A stretch of 64,000 bases of DNA from Streptomyces sp. ST2-7A (GTDB taxonomy: Bacteria > Actinomycetota > Actinomycetes > Streptomycetales > Streptomycetaceae), in contig NZ_JAJUWS010000007.1 in NCBI RefSeq assembly GCF_021390475.1, positions 1 to 64,000 on the forward strand, given 5' to 3'. The notes under the pieces were generated by a model. The model ran no database searches. It had not been told where the DNA came from and was given only the letters and a program-made list of their open reading frames with translations. How positions within the stretch are numbered: the stretch's first letter is position 1; every line of letters begins with the position of its first letter. The translations under genes were made by a program, and so were the position numbers. Shown here in pieces: positions 27,422 to 36,722 of the stretch.

Positions 27422-29182
27422 ATGACAGAGCACGCGCAGCCGCCGGCCGACCGCACGGGCCGCGCGGTGGGCGCCGGTCGTTACCGGCTGCAGCAGCTGC
27501 TCGGCACCGGCGGCATGGCCTCGGTGCACCTGGCGCACGACTCGATCCTGGACCGGCAGGTAGCCGTCAAGACGATGCACGGGGATCTGGGCCGGGAGGA
27601 CTCCTTCCGCGAGCGCTTCAAGCGCGAGGCGCAGTCCGTGGCGAAGCTGACCCACACCACCATCGTGTCGGTCTACGACACCGGTGAGGACGTCATCGAC
27701 GGGCAGCCGGTGCCGTACATCGTCATGGAGTACGTCGACGGCCGCCCGCTGCGCAACGAACTGGACGAGGACATCGCCCGTCACGGCGCGATGCCCGCCG
27801 ACAAGGCCCTGCACGTCACCATGGAGGTCTGCGCGGCGCTGGACGTCTCGCACGAGATGGGCCTGGTCCACCGGGACATCAAGCCGGGCAACGTCATGCT
27901 GACCCGACGCGGCGGCGTGAAGGTGATGGACTTCGGCATCGCCCGCGCGATGCAGTCCGGCGTGACCGCGATGACCCAGACCGGCATGGTCGTGGGAACC
28001 CCGCAGTACCTGTCGCCGGAGCAGGCGCTGGGGCGGGCCGTGGACGCCCGCTCCGACCTGTACTCGCTCGGCATCATGCTCTTCGAGCTGCTCACCGGCC
28101 GGTTGCCGTTCGACGCGGACTCCCCGTTGGCGATCGCCTACGCGCACGTGCAGGAGGAGCCGCCGACCCCTTCCTCGATCAACGCCTCGGTGCCGCCGGC
28201 GCTGGACGCCCTGGTGGCCCGGGTGCTGCGCAAGAACCCCAACGAGCGGTTCCGGTCGGCCGAGGAGTTCCGCCGCGCCTGCGAGGAGGTGCGTTCGGGG
28301 CTGACCGGCGCGGCCCCCCGGATCACCGGGGCCGCCCCGCCGCCCAGCGGCGCGGCGGTCTCGCAGGCCGTCTTCCCCGAATACGGCTCGGCGGCGCCCT
28401 CGCCCTACGGCACGCCGCCCCCGGCCGGTGCCTACGGCTACCCGCACACCGGGCACGGCGCCCCCACCGCTCCGCCGGTGGGCCTGTCCACCCCGCCGCC
28501 GTACCACATGGCGCCCGCCGCGCACGGGGCCGCGGCCGGCTCCCGGCGGGCGGCCCGCTCCGGCGGGAGCCGGGTACTGCCCGCGGTCCTCGGCGTCCTG
28601 GGGGTGCTCCTGGCCGGTGGTCTGATCGCCGGCTTCTTCCTGGTCGGCGGTGGGGACGACGGGGAGACCGCCGGCGGGGGGACCGAGCGGACCGACACCG
28701 CCGGCGCGAGCGGTGGCGAGGGCACCGACGCCGGTACCGAGCCGGGTTCCTCCGGCGGTGACGACACGGGCGACACCGGCGGCGGGTACGGCGGCGACGA
28801 CGCCCCCGCGGTCGCCGGCGACGCCGGTACCGAGGGCGACGCCGGTACCGAGGACGAGCCCACCGAGCGCGAGCCGCGCTACAAGGAGGGCGACCCGGGC
28901 AAGACCGTCGACAGCAACCAGTGCACCGCCGCTCGCGAGTACTGGGACCAGGAGGGCGAGAACGAGGGCACGGTCACCATGCCCGACTTCTACGACAAGC
29001 ACTTCGAGTCGGTGAAGGAGTGCATCCAGGCCGCCGGGTGGGACTACGACCCCGACGAGAAGGTGAACGAGGTCCTCAAGGGCGACGGCATGGTCGTGAA
29101 CCAGTCGCCCAAGGCCCACCAGGCCTTCAACCCGGAGACCGACAAGATCACCCTTTACATCTCCACCGGCTACGAGGGCTGA
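27422..29182 (+). CDS. membrane Ser/Thr protein kinase with a PASTA-like outer domain
   Basis: The 586 residues begin at ATG 27422 after a GGGGGAG ribosome site. The kinase domain (about 18-290) has GTGGMASVHLA, VKTMHGD lysine, HRDIKPGNVML, DFGIARAM and MTQTGMVVGTPQYLSPEQ. A Pro/Tyr/Gly-rich juxtamembrane segment leads to one helix near residue 385 (VLPAVLGVLGVLLAGGL). The outer part has a Gly/Thr/Asp-rich spacer and then about 90 residues (VTMPDFYDKHFESVKECI, VVNQSPKAHQAFNP, ITLYISTGYEG) that match the beta-alpha-beta pattern of a PASTA domain, which in PknB binds muropeptides. Two cysteines in this region may form a disulfide. It probably monitors the cell wall. Confidence 0.93.
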   Translation: MTEHAQPPADRTGRAVGAGRYRLQQLLGTGGMASVHLAHDSILDRQVAVKTMHGDLGREDSFRERFKREAQSVAKLTHTTIVSVYDTGEDVIDGQPVPYIVMEYVDGRPLRNELDEDIARHGAMPADKALHVTMEVCAALDVSHEMGLVHRDIKPGNVMLTRRGGVKVMDFGIARAMQSGVTAMTQTGMVVGTPQYLSPEQALGRAVDARSDLYSLGIMLFELLTGRLPFDADSPLAIAYAHVQEEPPTPSSINASVPPALDALVARVLRKNPNERFRSAEEFRRACEEVRSGLTGAAPRITGAAPPPSGAAVSQAVFPEYGSAAPSPYGTPPPAGAYGYPHTGHGAPTAPPVGLSTPPPYHMAPAAHGAAAGSRRAARSGGSRVLPAVLGVLGVLLAGGLIAGFFLVGGGDDGETAGGGTERTDTAGASGGEGTDAGTEPGSSGGDDTGDTGGGYGGDDAPAVAGDAGTEGDAGTEDEPTEREPRYKEGDPGKTVDSNQCTAAREYWDQEGENEGTVTMPDFYDKHFESVKECIQAAGWDYDPDEKVNEVLKGDGMVVNQSPKAHQAFNPETDKITLYISTGYEG

Positions 29183-29206
29183 GCCGCCGTCCGGGTCGTC
29201 GAAACG

Positions 29207-29241
29207 CGCCGCCCGCGACCGTGCGGGGGTCGCGGGCGGCG
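29207..29241. terminator. bidirectional hairpin between convergent genes
   Basis: CGCCGCCCGCGACC (29207-29220) is perfectly complementary to 29228-29241 with a 7-base loop. It lies 25 bases past the kinase stop and 66 bases past the end of the convergent gene. Confidence 0.8.
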
Positions 29242-29306
29242 AGCCGGCTTCGTTCGGCACGGGCCCGCCGCGCCGGAGGACCGGGCCCCGACCGGGATCC
29301 GGCCCC

Positions 29307-30131
29307 TCAGGGCGTGACGGAGAAGTTCGCCAGGATGCGCCCGGCGAGGTCCGCGTCGCCGTCCACCTTGACCAGCTCGGCCACCCGCCGGGGCCGGACG
29401 CGCCCGCACGCCAGCCGGGAGTAGCTCTCCCAGTCGGTGGTGAGGGTGACCAGCGGGCCCAGCGAGGGGCTGGAGGTGAGGGTGCCGCGTCCCTCCTCGT
29501 CCACCCGGACCGTGCGCAGGAATTCCAGCGGACCGCTCACGTCGAAGACCACGGCGGACTTCGGCGGGGCGCCCGCGTCCTTCGCCACCACCTTCGGCAG
29601 CCGCTCCAGCATGATGTCGCGGGCGATGTGCGCGGCCGGGGAGTCGATGTTGCCCGGCCGGTCGAGGGACTGTCGCAGGTCCTGTTCGTGCGCCCAGATG
29701 TCGAAGACCCGCGTCCGCAGGTACTGCTCCAGCGTCATCCTGCCGAGGAGGGGGTGGCTGATCACGTGGTCGGGGGCGCGGCGTTCGTTCCGCAGCTGGC
29801 GCGCGCGGCGGATGATCGTGTACTCCAGCTCGGAGGTCATCTCCGGGCCGGTGTGGTGGCGGCGCACGTCCACCTGGACCTCGGTGTAGCGGCTGGGCTC
29901 ATCGGTCACGTGGTAGAGGTCGCGCGGCAGGGTGTGGATGGGGCGGGGGTCGCCCAACGCCTCGCACTCGCCACCGATGACGTGGGAGACGACGTCCCGC
30001 ACCGACCAGCCGGGGCACGGGGTGCGGCGGTTCCACTCCCCATCGACCAGCGGCGTGACCAGTTCGGATATCGCCTCGATGGACTGCGTCCAGGCGTCGA
30101 TGTACGGCTGCATGCTGGAGTGCACAGACAC
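29307..30131 (-). CDS. maleylpyruvate isomerase-fold (MDMPI/DinB-like) protein
   Basis: This cytosolic protein likely uses a metal and mycothiol. From GTG 30131 (GAGGGG upstream) it has 274 residues. The N-terminal part (about 7-150) is the mycothiol-dependent maleylpyruvate isomerase fold (GEWNRRTPCPGWSVRDVVSH, FDIWAHEQDLRQ), with the histidines expected to bind zinc (in VVSHVIGGE and WAHEQD). The C-terminal part (about 175-270) resembles the SCP2-like domain often attached (VFDVSGPLEF, LAGRILANFSVTP). The substrate is unknown. Longer upstream frames cross a GC-rich gap and lack homology. It converges with the second kinase. Confidence 0.85.
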   Translation of the reverse strand: MSVHSSMQPYIDAWTQSIEAISELVTPLVDGEWNRRTPCPGWSVRDVVSHVIGGECEALGDPRPIHTLPRDLYHVTDEPSRYTEVQVDVRRHHTGPEMTSELEYTIIRRARQLRNERRAPDHVISHPLLGRMTLEQYLRTRVFDIWAHEQDLRQSLDRPGNIDSPAAHIARDIMLERLPKVVAKDAGAPPKSAVVFDVSGPLEFLRTVRVDEEGRGTLTSSPSLGPLVTLTTDWESYSRLACGRVRPRRVAELVKVDGDADLAGRILANFSVTP

Positions 30132-30328
30132 GGGACCCCTCGGCGGATCGTTCGCTGGATGGGTGCTCACACGGTACGCCGCGCCATGGCGTCGGGTGAA
30201 CGGTTTACCGGCTTCAGATCCTAGGGCGCGGAACGCCCCCGCTTCGAGGGGGCTTCCCGTGATCGCGTGCCTTTCGGCGGCTTCGCGCGGGGATGTCCGG
30301 ACCGGATCGTGTCCCGACCGTTCCCGCC

Positions 30329-30363
30329 GGTGCGGTGCGGTGCGGTGCGGTGCGGTGCGGTGC
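30329..30363 (+). repeat. pentanucleotide microsatellite (GGTGC)x7
   Basis: Seven exact tandem GGTGC units lie in the 381-base gap between the MDMPI gene start (30131) and the end of the M18 peptidase gene (30513). Nothing else recognisable is in that gap. Copy number is likely to vary between strains. Confidence 0.9.
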
Positions 30364-30512
30364 GCGGGGCCCGGCGCCGGCGGTCCGGGATCCGGCGGGG
30401 GAGAGGTCGGGCGCCCCGGGCGCCCCGGGCACACCGCGCGCCCCGACAGCGCGCGGGCGCGCGCCGGGGCGGGTGCGACCGGAGGGCGGACGGGGCACGG
30501 ACGCCGGGGCGC

Positions 30513-31886
30513 TCAGCGCACCCCGCCCGCCGGCCCCGGCGCGGAGACGAACGCCTCCAGTGCCCGGGTGAGCAGGTACGGATCGGCCGTCCCGCACAGC
30601 TCCCGGGCGGAGTGCATCGACAGGATCGCCACCCCGATGTCCACGGTGGCGATGCCGTGCCGGGCGGCGGTGATCGGCCCGATCGTCGTCCCGCACGGCA
30701 TGGCGTTGCTCGAGACGAAGCTCTGCCACGGCACGCCGGCCCGTTCGCAGGCGTCGGCGAAGACCGCCCGGCCGACGCCGTCGGTGGCGTACCGCTGGTT
30801 CACGTTCACCTTGAGGATGGGGCCGCCGCCCGCGACCGGACGGTGGTCCGGGTCGTGCCGCTCCGGGTAGTTGGGGTGCACGGCGTGGCCGGTGTCGGAG
30901 GAGAGGCACACGCTCCCCGCGAACGCCCGGGCGCGGTCCTCGGGGGAGCCGCCGCGAGCCGCGATCATCCGATCCAACACGCCGCCGAGCAGGGGTCCCT
31001 CGGCGCCGGTGTCGGCCTGGCTGCCGTTCTCCTCGTGGTCGAAGGCGGCCAGCACCGGGATCACCGGGCCGTCCTCCCCGGCACCACCGGTGGTCGTGGC
31101 GTTCACCAGGGCGGTGGTGCCGGCGTGCACGGACAGCAGGTTGTCCAGGCGCGGCGCGGCCAGCAGTTCACGGTCCCGGCCCAGGAAGGCGGGAGGCTCG
31201 ACGCTGTGCACCATCAGGTCCCAGCCCGCCACCTCGTCGGCGGCGACCCCCGCCTCGCCGGCGACGAAGGCGATCAGCTCGCCCTCCACGGGCCGGCCCA
31301 GGCCCCAGATCGGCATCAGGTGCTGCTGGCGGTCCAGCTTCAGACCGTCGTTGACCTGCCGGTCCAGGTGGATGGCGAGCTGCGGCACGCGCAGCAGCGG
31401 CCGGTCCACCAGCACGTTCACGGGGGTGCCGTCGCGCAGCACCAGCCGCCCGGACAGGCCCAGGTCGCGGTCGAGCCAGGTGTTGAGCAGTGTGCCGCCG
31501 TAGATCTCCACGGCGACCTGCTTCCAGCCGGCCCGCCCGGTGTCGGGCAGGGGCTTGACCCGCAGGTTGGGGGAGTCGGTGTGGGCACCGACGATCCTGA
31601 ACGGGGTGGCGGGCCCCGCGCCCTCCGGCACCCACCAGGCGATCAACGCGCCACCGCGGATGACGTACCGGCCGCCGGCCTCGGCGGCGGCGCCGTCCCA
31701 GGCGTCGGTCTCCAGCAGTCGGCGGAACCCGGCCTTCTCCAACCGCGCGGCGGCGTTGGCCACCGCGTGGTACGGCGAGGTGGAGACGGCCAGCCAGGCG
31801 GCCAGGTCCTCGGCGTGCGCCCGGGCCGCCGCGTCAAGGGTGGAGAGGGCCTGTTCGGAATCACCGGTGTGGGGGGTGTGCGCCAT
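30513..31886 (-). CDS. apeB: M18 family aspartyl aminopeptidase
   Basis: This zinc aminopeptidase removes N-terminal acidic residues from peptides in the cytosol. From ATG 31886 (MAHTPHTG) it has 457 residues, normal for M18. Metal and active-site segments are GAHTDSPN, AAFDHEENGSQ and SSDTGHAVHPNY, plus a histidine near the C-terminus (AILSMHSARE). TATGCT lies 7 bases before the start codon, which suggests a leaderless transcript. An in-frame ATG at 31898 within that box would add four residues. A 48-base perfect palindrome begins 28 bases before the start. Confidence 0.93.
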   Translation of the reverse strand: MAHTPHTGDSEQALSTLDAAARAHAEDLAAWLAVSTSPYHAVANAAARLEKAGFRRLLETDAWDGAAAEAGGRYVIRGGALIAWWVPEGAGPATPFRIVGAHTDSPNLRVKPLPDTGRAGWKQVAVEIYGGTLLNTWLDRDLGLSGRLVLRDGTPVNVLVDRPLLRVPQLAIHLDRQVNDGLKLDRQQHLMPIWGLGRPVEGELIAFVAGEAGVAADEVAGWDLMVHSVEPPAFLGRDRELLAAPRLDNLLSVHAGTTALVNATTTGGAGEDGPVIPVLAAFDHEENGSQADTGAEGPLLGGVLDRMIAARGGSPEDRARAFAGSVCLSSDTGHAVHPNYPERHDPDHRPVAGGGPILKVNVNQRYATDGVGRAVFADACERAGVPWQSFVSSNAMPCGTTIGPITAARHGIATVDIGVAILSMHSARELCGTADPYLLTRALEAFVSAPGPAGGVR

Positions 31887-31913
31887 GCGTCTCAGCATAC
31901 GGAAAGCGCCCCC

Positions 31914-31961
31914 GGCGCCCCCACCGCGCCTTCGGGCGCCCGAAGGCGCGGTGGGGGCGCC
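31914..31961 (-). terminator. 48-bp perfect palindrome upstream of the M18 gene
   Basis: The 24 bases 31914-31937, beginning GGCGCCCCCACCGCG, are the exact complement of 31938-31961 with no loop bases. It is most likely the terminator of the acyl-CoA dehydrogenase (which ends at 32299), but it is only 28 bases from the next start codon. The rest of the 412-base gap holds no recognised gene. Confidence 0.75.
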
Positions 31962-32298
31962 GAACGCCGTCCGGTCCTCCGGGTCCGGCCGAAGGCCGTA
32001 TGCGGGTTCACCCCCGGCTCACGCGCCACCGCGATCACGTTCCCCACGACATCCGGTCGTGCGGGGAAACGCTCCCGTGACCCCGGAAGGTCACCGCGTC
32101 CGACGCCAACGGTCCCCGCGACTCCCACGGATCGCGGGTGTTGCGAGGACCGTTGGAACCCGGGTCCGCGGGGAGGTGCCGGAGCCCGCCGCAAGGCCGG
32201 CCCGCCGCCCGGCCGGCCCGCCGCCCGGGCGGGCCGGCCACGGGGTGTCCGTGGGGGAACGAGCGGGACGACCCGGGCGGGCGGGCCGGACCGACCGA

Positions 32299-34125
32299 TC
32301 AGAAGGCCGCCTCGTCCAGCTCCATGATCGACAGGTCGGTGCCCTCGGCGATCGCCCGGGCCACGGCCACCTGCGGCAGCACCTCGCGGGTGAAGTGCTG
32401 GGCGGCGGCGATCTTGCCGGCGTAGAACGCCTTGTCCTTCCCGCTCGCCGACGGCAGCTTCTGCGCGGCCACGGCGGCGCCGCGCAGCAGCAGGTAGCCG
32501 ACCACCACGTCGCCCGCCGCCATCAGGAAGCGGGTGGTGTTCAGGCCCACCTTGTAGAGGGACTTCACGTCCTTCTCGGTGGCGGCCAGGTCGGTCAGCA
32601 GGATGCCGACCAGGCCCTCCAGGTCACCGGCGGCGCGGGCCAGCGCGTCGCGCGCCCCGGCCAGCTCCTCGCCGCCCGCGGCCTCGGCCAGGAAGCCCTT
32701 GATCCGGTCGGACAGGGCGGTCAGGGCCTGGCCCTGGTTGCGGACGATCTTCCGGAAGAAGAAGTCCTGGCCCTGGATGGCGGTGGTGCCCTCGTAGAGG
32801 GTGTCGATCTTGGCGTCCCGGATGTACTGCTCGATCGGGTACTCCTGCAGGTAGCCGGAGCCACCCAGGGTCTGCAGCGACTGCGCGAGCTGCTCGTAGG
32901 AGCGCTCCGAGCCGTAGCCCTTGACGATCGGCAGCAGCAGGTCGTTCAGCGCCTCGGCGGCGGTCGCGTCCTCGCCGGCGGCCTCCTTGATCATCACCTC
33001 GTCCTGCACGGTCGCGGTGTAGAGCACCAGCGAGCGCATCCCCTCGGCGTACGCCTTCTGGGTGAGCAGGGAGCGGCGCACGTCCGGGTGGTGGGTGATG
33101 GTGACACGAGGGGCGGTCTTGTCGGTGGACCGGGTCAGGTCCGCGCCCTGGACGCGCTCCTTGGCGTACTCCAGCGCGTTGAGGTAGCCGGTGGAGAGGG
33201 TGGCGATGGCCTTCGTGCCGACCATCATCCGCGCGAACTCGATGATCTTGAACATCTGGCGGATGCCGTCGTGCCTGCCGCCGAGCAGCCACCCCACGGC
33301 GGGCTCGTTGGCGCCGAAGGTCATCTCGCAGGTGTTGGAGACCTTCAGGCCCATCTTGTGCTCGACGTTGGTGGCGTACGCGCCGTTGCGCTCGCCGAGC
33401 TCACCGTTCTCGGTGTCGAAGCGGAACTTCGGCACCAGGAAGAGGGACAGGCCCTTGGTGCCCGGCCCGTGCCCCTCGGGGCGGGCGAGTACGAAGTGCA
33501 TGATGTTCTCCGACATGTCGTGCTCGCCGGAGGTGATGAAGCGCTTGACGCCCTCGATGTGCCAGGTGCCGTCCGCCTGCTCGACGGCCTTGGTGCGACC
33601 GGCGCCCACGTCGGAACCGGCGTCCGGCTCGGTGAGCACCATGGTGGCGCCCCACTGGCGGTCCACCATCAGCTGTGCGATGTGCCGCTGCTCGTCGGTG
33701 CCCTCGTCCTGGATGACGCTGGCGAAGGCCGGGCCGCAGGCGTACATCCACACGGCGGGGTTGGAGCCCAGGATGGTCTCGGCGAAGGCCCACAGGAGGG
33801 AGCGGGGGGCGACGGTGCCGCCGAGCTCCTCGGACAGGCCCAGCCGCCACCACTCGGCGTCCATGTAGGCCTGGTAGCTCTTGCGGAACGCCTCCGGTAC
33901 CGGTGCGGTGCGGGTCTCCGGGTCGTAGACCGGCGGGTTGCGGTCGCCCTCGGTGTAGGAGGCGGCCAGCTCGTTCTCCGCCATGCGGGCGATCTCGCTC
34001 AGCACGTTCTTCGCCGTGTCCACGTCCATCTCGGCGAAGGGACCCGTGCCGTACACCTCGTCACGGCCGAGGACCTCGAACAGGTTGAACTCGATGTCCC
34101 GAAGATTCGACTTGTAGTGCCCCAT
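32299..34125 (-). CDS. long-chain acyl-CoA dehydrogenase, FadE5-like
   Basis: This flavoenzyme introduces the first double bond in beta-oxidation. The 608 residues place it with the long FadE5-type group, which has extra N- and C-terminal helices. It shows [15 protein letters not shown] and [12 protein letters not shown] (FAD and substrate contacts), and [13 protein letters not shown] with the likely catalytic Glu445. A C-terminal helical domain (about 475-608) completes it. The N-terminus [17 protein letters not shown] is characteristic and fixes the start. The gene is divergent from the SseB-family gene across a palindromic site, and followed by a long gap and the large hairpin. Confidence 0.93.
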   Translation of the reverse strand: MGHYKSNLRDIEFNLFEVLGRDEVYGTGPFAEMDVDTAKNVLSEIARMAENELAASYTEGDRNPPVYDPETRTAPVPEAFRKSYQAYMDAEWWRLGLSEELGGTVAPRSLLWAFAETILGSNPAVWMYACGPAFASVIQDEGTDEQRHIAQLMVDRQWGATMVLTEPDAGSDVGAGRTKAVEQADGTWHIEGVKRFITSGEHDMSENIMHFVLARPEGHGPGTKGLSLFLVPKFRFDTENGELGERNGAYATNVEHKMGLKVSNTCEMTFGANEPAVGWLLGGRHDGIRQMFKIIEFARMMVGTKAIATLSTGYLNALEYAKERVQGADLTRSTDKTAPRVTITHHPDVRRSLLTQKAYAEGMRSLVLYTATVQDEVMIKEAAGEDATAAEALNDLLLPIVKGYGSERSYEQLAQSLQTLGGSGYLQEYPIEQYIRDAKIDTLYEGTTAIQGQDFFFRKIVRNQGQALTALSDRIKGFLAEAAGGEELAGARDALARAAGDLEGLVGILLTDLAATEKDVKSLYKVGLNTTRFLMAAGDVVVGYLLLRGAAVAAQKLPSASGKDKAFYAGKIAAAQHFTREVLPQVAVARAIAEGTDLSIMELDEAAF

Positions 34126-34200
34126 GGCAGCGACTCCGTTGGTGTCGGGGGTGTGTGCTCGTCGGTGCGGCTGCCGGGGGCGGTGGTGGGCGCCGGCAGT

Positions 34201-34235
34201 ACCGGTAGGTAACCACCATCATGCTACCCACCGGT
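34201..34235. promoter_or_regulatory. inverted-repeat operator between the acyl-CoA dehydrogenase and SseB-family genes
   Basis: ACCGGTAGGTA (34201-34211) and TACCCACCGGT (34225-34235) pair at 10 of 11 positions around a 13-base centre. They sit 75 bases before the dehydrogenase start and 52 bases before the divergent start. TetR-family fatty-acid repressors bind sites of this size, so a FadR-type operator is likely; the repressor itself is not in the window. Confidence 0.6.
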
Positions 34236-34286
34236 AATAAGACGCAAGCGATTCCCGGGCGGATGTGAGTCGTTACGCTTTCGTCC

Positions 34287-34883
34287 ATGTACGGCTATGA
34301 CCAGACCGCGTACGGCTCCCCGCACGGCCAGCCCGGTCGGCCGGGCCACCACCAGCACGGACAGGGCGGGGTGTCGGGGCCGCAGGAACAGCCCCCCTAC
34401 GGGGGACAGCAGCCCTCCGGCTACGGCGACCACGGTGGCTACCCCCAACAGGCGCACCACGGCTACGGCGCCCCCGAGACCCGGGAGCAGAGCCGGCAGT
34501 CCGACGCGGGCGGTGCCGCCCCGGCGGCGCCCTCGCTCGCCGACGCCCTGCGCGCCTACGTCTCCGGGGGTATGTCCACCGAGGAGTTCCAGGACATCTT
34601 CTGGGGCGCGAAGGTCTACTGCCCGCGTGGTGAGACGCCCGGCTTCCTCGCCGTCCAGACCACGCAGGAGCCGGTGATCCCGCTGTTCACCTCGCTGCGC
34701 GAGCTGCGCCGCTACGCGGGCAAGGAGTCGCGGTACTTCACCGTCACCGGCGGCGAGGTGCTCGACCTGCTGCCCGCCGGATACGGCTTCGCCATGGACA
34801 TGGAGGGCGAGCACCGCATCGTCTTCGACGCCAAGGCGGTCGTCGACATGACCGACTACGCCATGCGCCGCGTCTACGGCTGA
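34287..34883 (+). CDS. SseB-family protein
   Basis: Of 198 residues, the first 85 are a Gly/His/Gln/Tyr-rich disordered region. The rest is an SseB N-terminal-type domain (SLADALRAYVSGGMSTEEF, FWGAKVYCPRGETPGFLA, IPLFTSLRELRRYAGK, VLDLLPAGYGFAMDM). Family members are small cytosolic proteins of unclear function, once linked to serine sensitivity and to secretion chaperones. ATG 34287 is the first start after the divergent operator. A hairpin follows directly. The disordered head with repeated HHQHGQ-like elements could bind metal or mediate phase separation; that is speculation. Confidence 0.8.
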   Translation: MYGYDQTAYGSPHGQPGRPGHHQHGQGGVSGPQEQPPYGGQQPSGYGDHGGYPQQAHHGYGAPETREQSRQSDAGGAAPAAPSLADALRAYVSGGMSTEEFQDIFWGAKVYCPRGETPGFLAVQTTQEPVIPLFTSLRELRRYAGKESRYFTVTGGEVLDLLPAGYGFAMDMEGEHRIVFDAKAVVDMTDYAMRRVYG

Positions 34884-34884
34884 C

Positions 34885-34923
34885 CGACGCCGGGGCCCGG
34901 CCCCGGGCCGGGGATCGGCGTCG
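34885..34923 (+). terminator. terminator hairpin after the SseB-family gene
   Basis: CGACGCCG (34885-34892) pairs with CGGCGTCG (34916-34923), and an inner CCCGGC/GCCGGG stem extends it. It begins two bases after the stop codon. The remaining about 400 bases to the pirin gene hold no recognisable gene. Confidence 0.75.
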
Positions 34924-35335
34924 TGTCGGGGGAGTGATCCGGCCGGTTGGCCGGCGCGGGAGTCCGCGCCGGGTGCCCGGTTCGGTCCCGATCAACCGGG
35001 GGTGGATTCCCCGCCGGGTGGCGGTGTCCGCGCCGGGGGTCGGCCCGGTTCCGGCTACAGGTGCCCGGTTCCGCGCCCGCTCCGACCGGGCCCCGGCACG
35101 CCCCCCGGCTGCCCGGCCGCGTCACTCCTCCGCCGTCCGGGCCGCGTCGGTTCGGGGCGGTCCCGGCGCGCTCCCTCGCTCCCCCGGGCGCCACCGCTCC
35201 CCCGGGCGCCGCCCGTACCCCGGCGCCGGGGCGGGGTCGGCACGCCCCCGGCGCCCCCCGAGTCGGCCGAGCGCGCGGCCGGCCGCCCTCTCCGCCCCCT
35301 TTCGGGAATACCCGGGCTCGGGCATGATGTTTACC

Positions 35336-35351
35336 ATTCAACTAAATGAAT
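35336..35351 (+). promoter_or_regulatory. AT-rich palindromic operator upstream of the pirin gene
   Basis: ATTCAACTAAATGAAT has inverted ATTCA/TGAAT arms around a 6-base AT-rich centre, unusual in this GC-rich context. It lies 33 bases before the GTG start. MarR-type regulators bind such sites. Confidence 0.6.
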
Positions 35352-35384
35352 GAGTCGAACACCCAGCCAACGAGGAGGCCGACC

Positions 35385-36353
35385 GTGCCCGCCATCACCG
35401 TGGAGAACCCCCTGACGCTGCCCCGCGTCGCGGAGCCCACCGCCGAGACCCCCGCCCGGCCGGTCCTGGGCGTCACCACCGCCCCCGGCGGCTTCGAGGG
35501 CGAGGGCTTCCCCGTCCGCCGCGCCTTCGCCGGCATCCACTACCGGCACCTGGACCCGTTCATCATGATGGACCAGATGGGAGAGGTGGAGTACGCCGCC
35601 GGTGAGCCGAAGGGCACCCCGTGGCACCCCCACCGCGGCTTCGAGACCGTCACCTACCTCCTCGACGGCACCTTCATCCACCAGGACTCCGAGGGCGGCG
35701 GTGGCGTCATCAACGACGGCGACACCCAGTGGATGACCGCCGGCTCCGGCCTCCTGCACATCGAGGCCCCGCCGGAGGAGATGGTCGTGAAGGGCGGGCT
35801 TTTCCACGGCATCCAGCTGTGGGTGAATCTCCCCGCCAAGGACAAGATGAGCACCCCCCGCTACCAGGACATCGGCGGCGGCAACGTCAAGCTGCTCACC
35901 TCCCCCGACGGCGGCGCCGTGATCCGCCTGATCGCCGGTGACCTCGACGGGCACAACGGCCCCGGTGCCACCCACACCCCCATCACCCTCGTCCACGCCA
36001 CTCTCACCCCGGGCGCCGAGATCACCCTGCCGTGGCGGCAGGACTTCAACGCCCTGGCCTACGTCCTCGCCGGACGCGGCACGGTCGGCACCGACCGTCG
36101 CCCGCTCGAGCTGGGACAGACCGCCGTCTTCGGCGCCGGCGGCAGCCTCACCGTCCGCGCCGACGAGAAGCAGGACGGCCACATCCCCAACCTGGAGGTC
36201 ATCCTGCTCGGCGGTCGGCCCATCCGCGAGCCGATGGCCCACTACGGCCCGTTCGTCATGAACAGCCACGCCGAGCTCCAGCAGGCGTTCGAGGACTTCC
36301 AGGCCGGCCGGCTGGGCCGCATACCCGCCGAGCGCACCGTCTCCGAGCGCTGA
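35385..36353 (+). CDS. pirin family protein
   Basis: Pirins are bicupin metalloproteins, some with quercetinase activity and others acting as redox-linked regulators. I chose GTG 35385 because AGGAGG lies 6 bases upstream; an earlier ATG at 35346 lies inside the operator. This gives 322 residues. The N-terminal cupin holds the metal-binding set HPHRGFETVTYLLDG, with a later His and Glu (LLHIEAP). The C-terminal cupin (about 210-290) is conserved. The motif DPFIMMDQMG is diagnostic. It is a monocistronic gene under a likely MarR-type operator. Confidence 0.92.
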   Translation: MPAITVENPLTLPRVAEPTAETPARPVLGVTTAPGGFEGEGFPVRRAFAGIHYRHLDPFIMMDQMGEVEYAAGEPKGTPWHPHRGFETVTYLLDGTFIHQDSEGGGGVINDGDTQWMTAGSGLLHIEAPPEEMVVKGGLFHGIQLWVNLPAKDKMSTPRYQDIGGGNVKLLTSPDGGAVIRLIAGDLDGHNGPGATHTPITLVHATLTPGAEITLPWRQDFNALAYVLAGRGTVGTDRRPLELGQTAVFGAGGSLTVRADEKQDGHIPNLEVILLGGRPIREPMAHYGPFVMNSHAELQQAFEDFQAGRLGRIPAERTVSER

Positions 36354-36374
36354 TCCCGACCCTCCGCCGTCACC

Positions 36375-36413
36375 CGTCCGCCCGGTCCCGTCCCCGACGG
36401 CACCGGGCGGACG
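36375..36413. terminator. hairpin between the pirin and deacetylase genes
   Basis: CGTCCGCCCGGT (36375-36386) pairs perfectly with 36402-36413. The same right-arm sequence recurs as an exact 21-base direct repeat (36395-36415 and 36459-36479). The other bases of this 369-base convergent gap show no gene. Confidence 0.65.
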
Positions 36414-36722
36414 CGCGTGAGGGGGCTCGGTGGTCGGGTGGTTCCACCGAACCGATTCCGACGGCACCGGGCGGACGCGGACCCCGGCTTCCCCGGCGCC
36501 TTCCCCCGGGCACGGACGTCGGGGAGCACCGGGCCCTCCCGGCCCCGGGAGCGTCCTTCCCCGACCGCTCTCCTCCGCGGGGAGGGGGTCGGGACCCGGT
36601 GACGCGGTGGGGCACGCCCCCCGGGGCCCCGGGAGCGCGGCGTGTTCCCCGGGTCGGGTCTCCCGCCCGGGCTCCCGGTCGCCGCTTGCGACGAGATGCC
36701 GTGGCGTACCGGGTGCCGCCGG

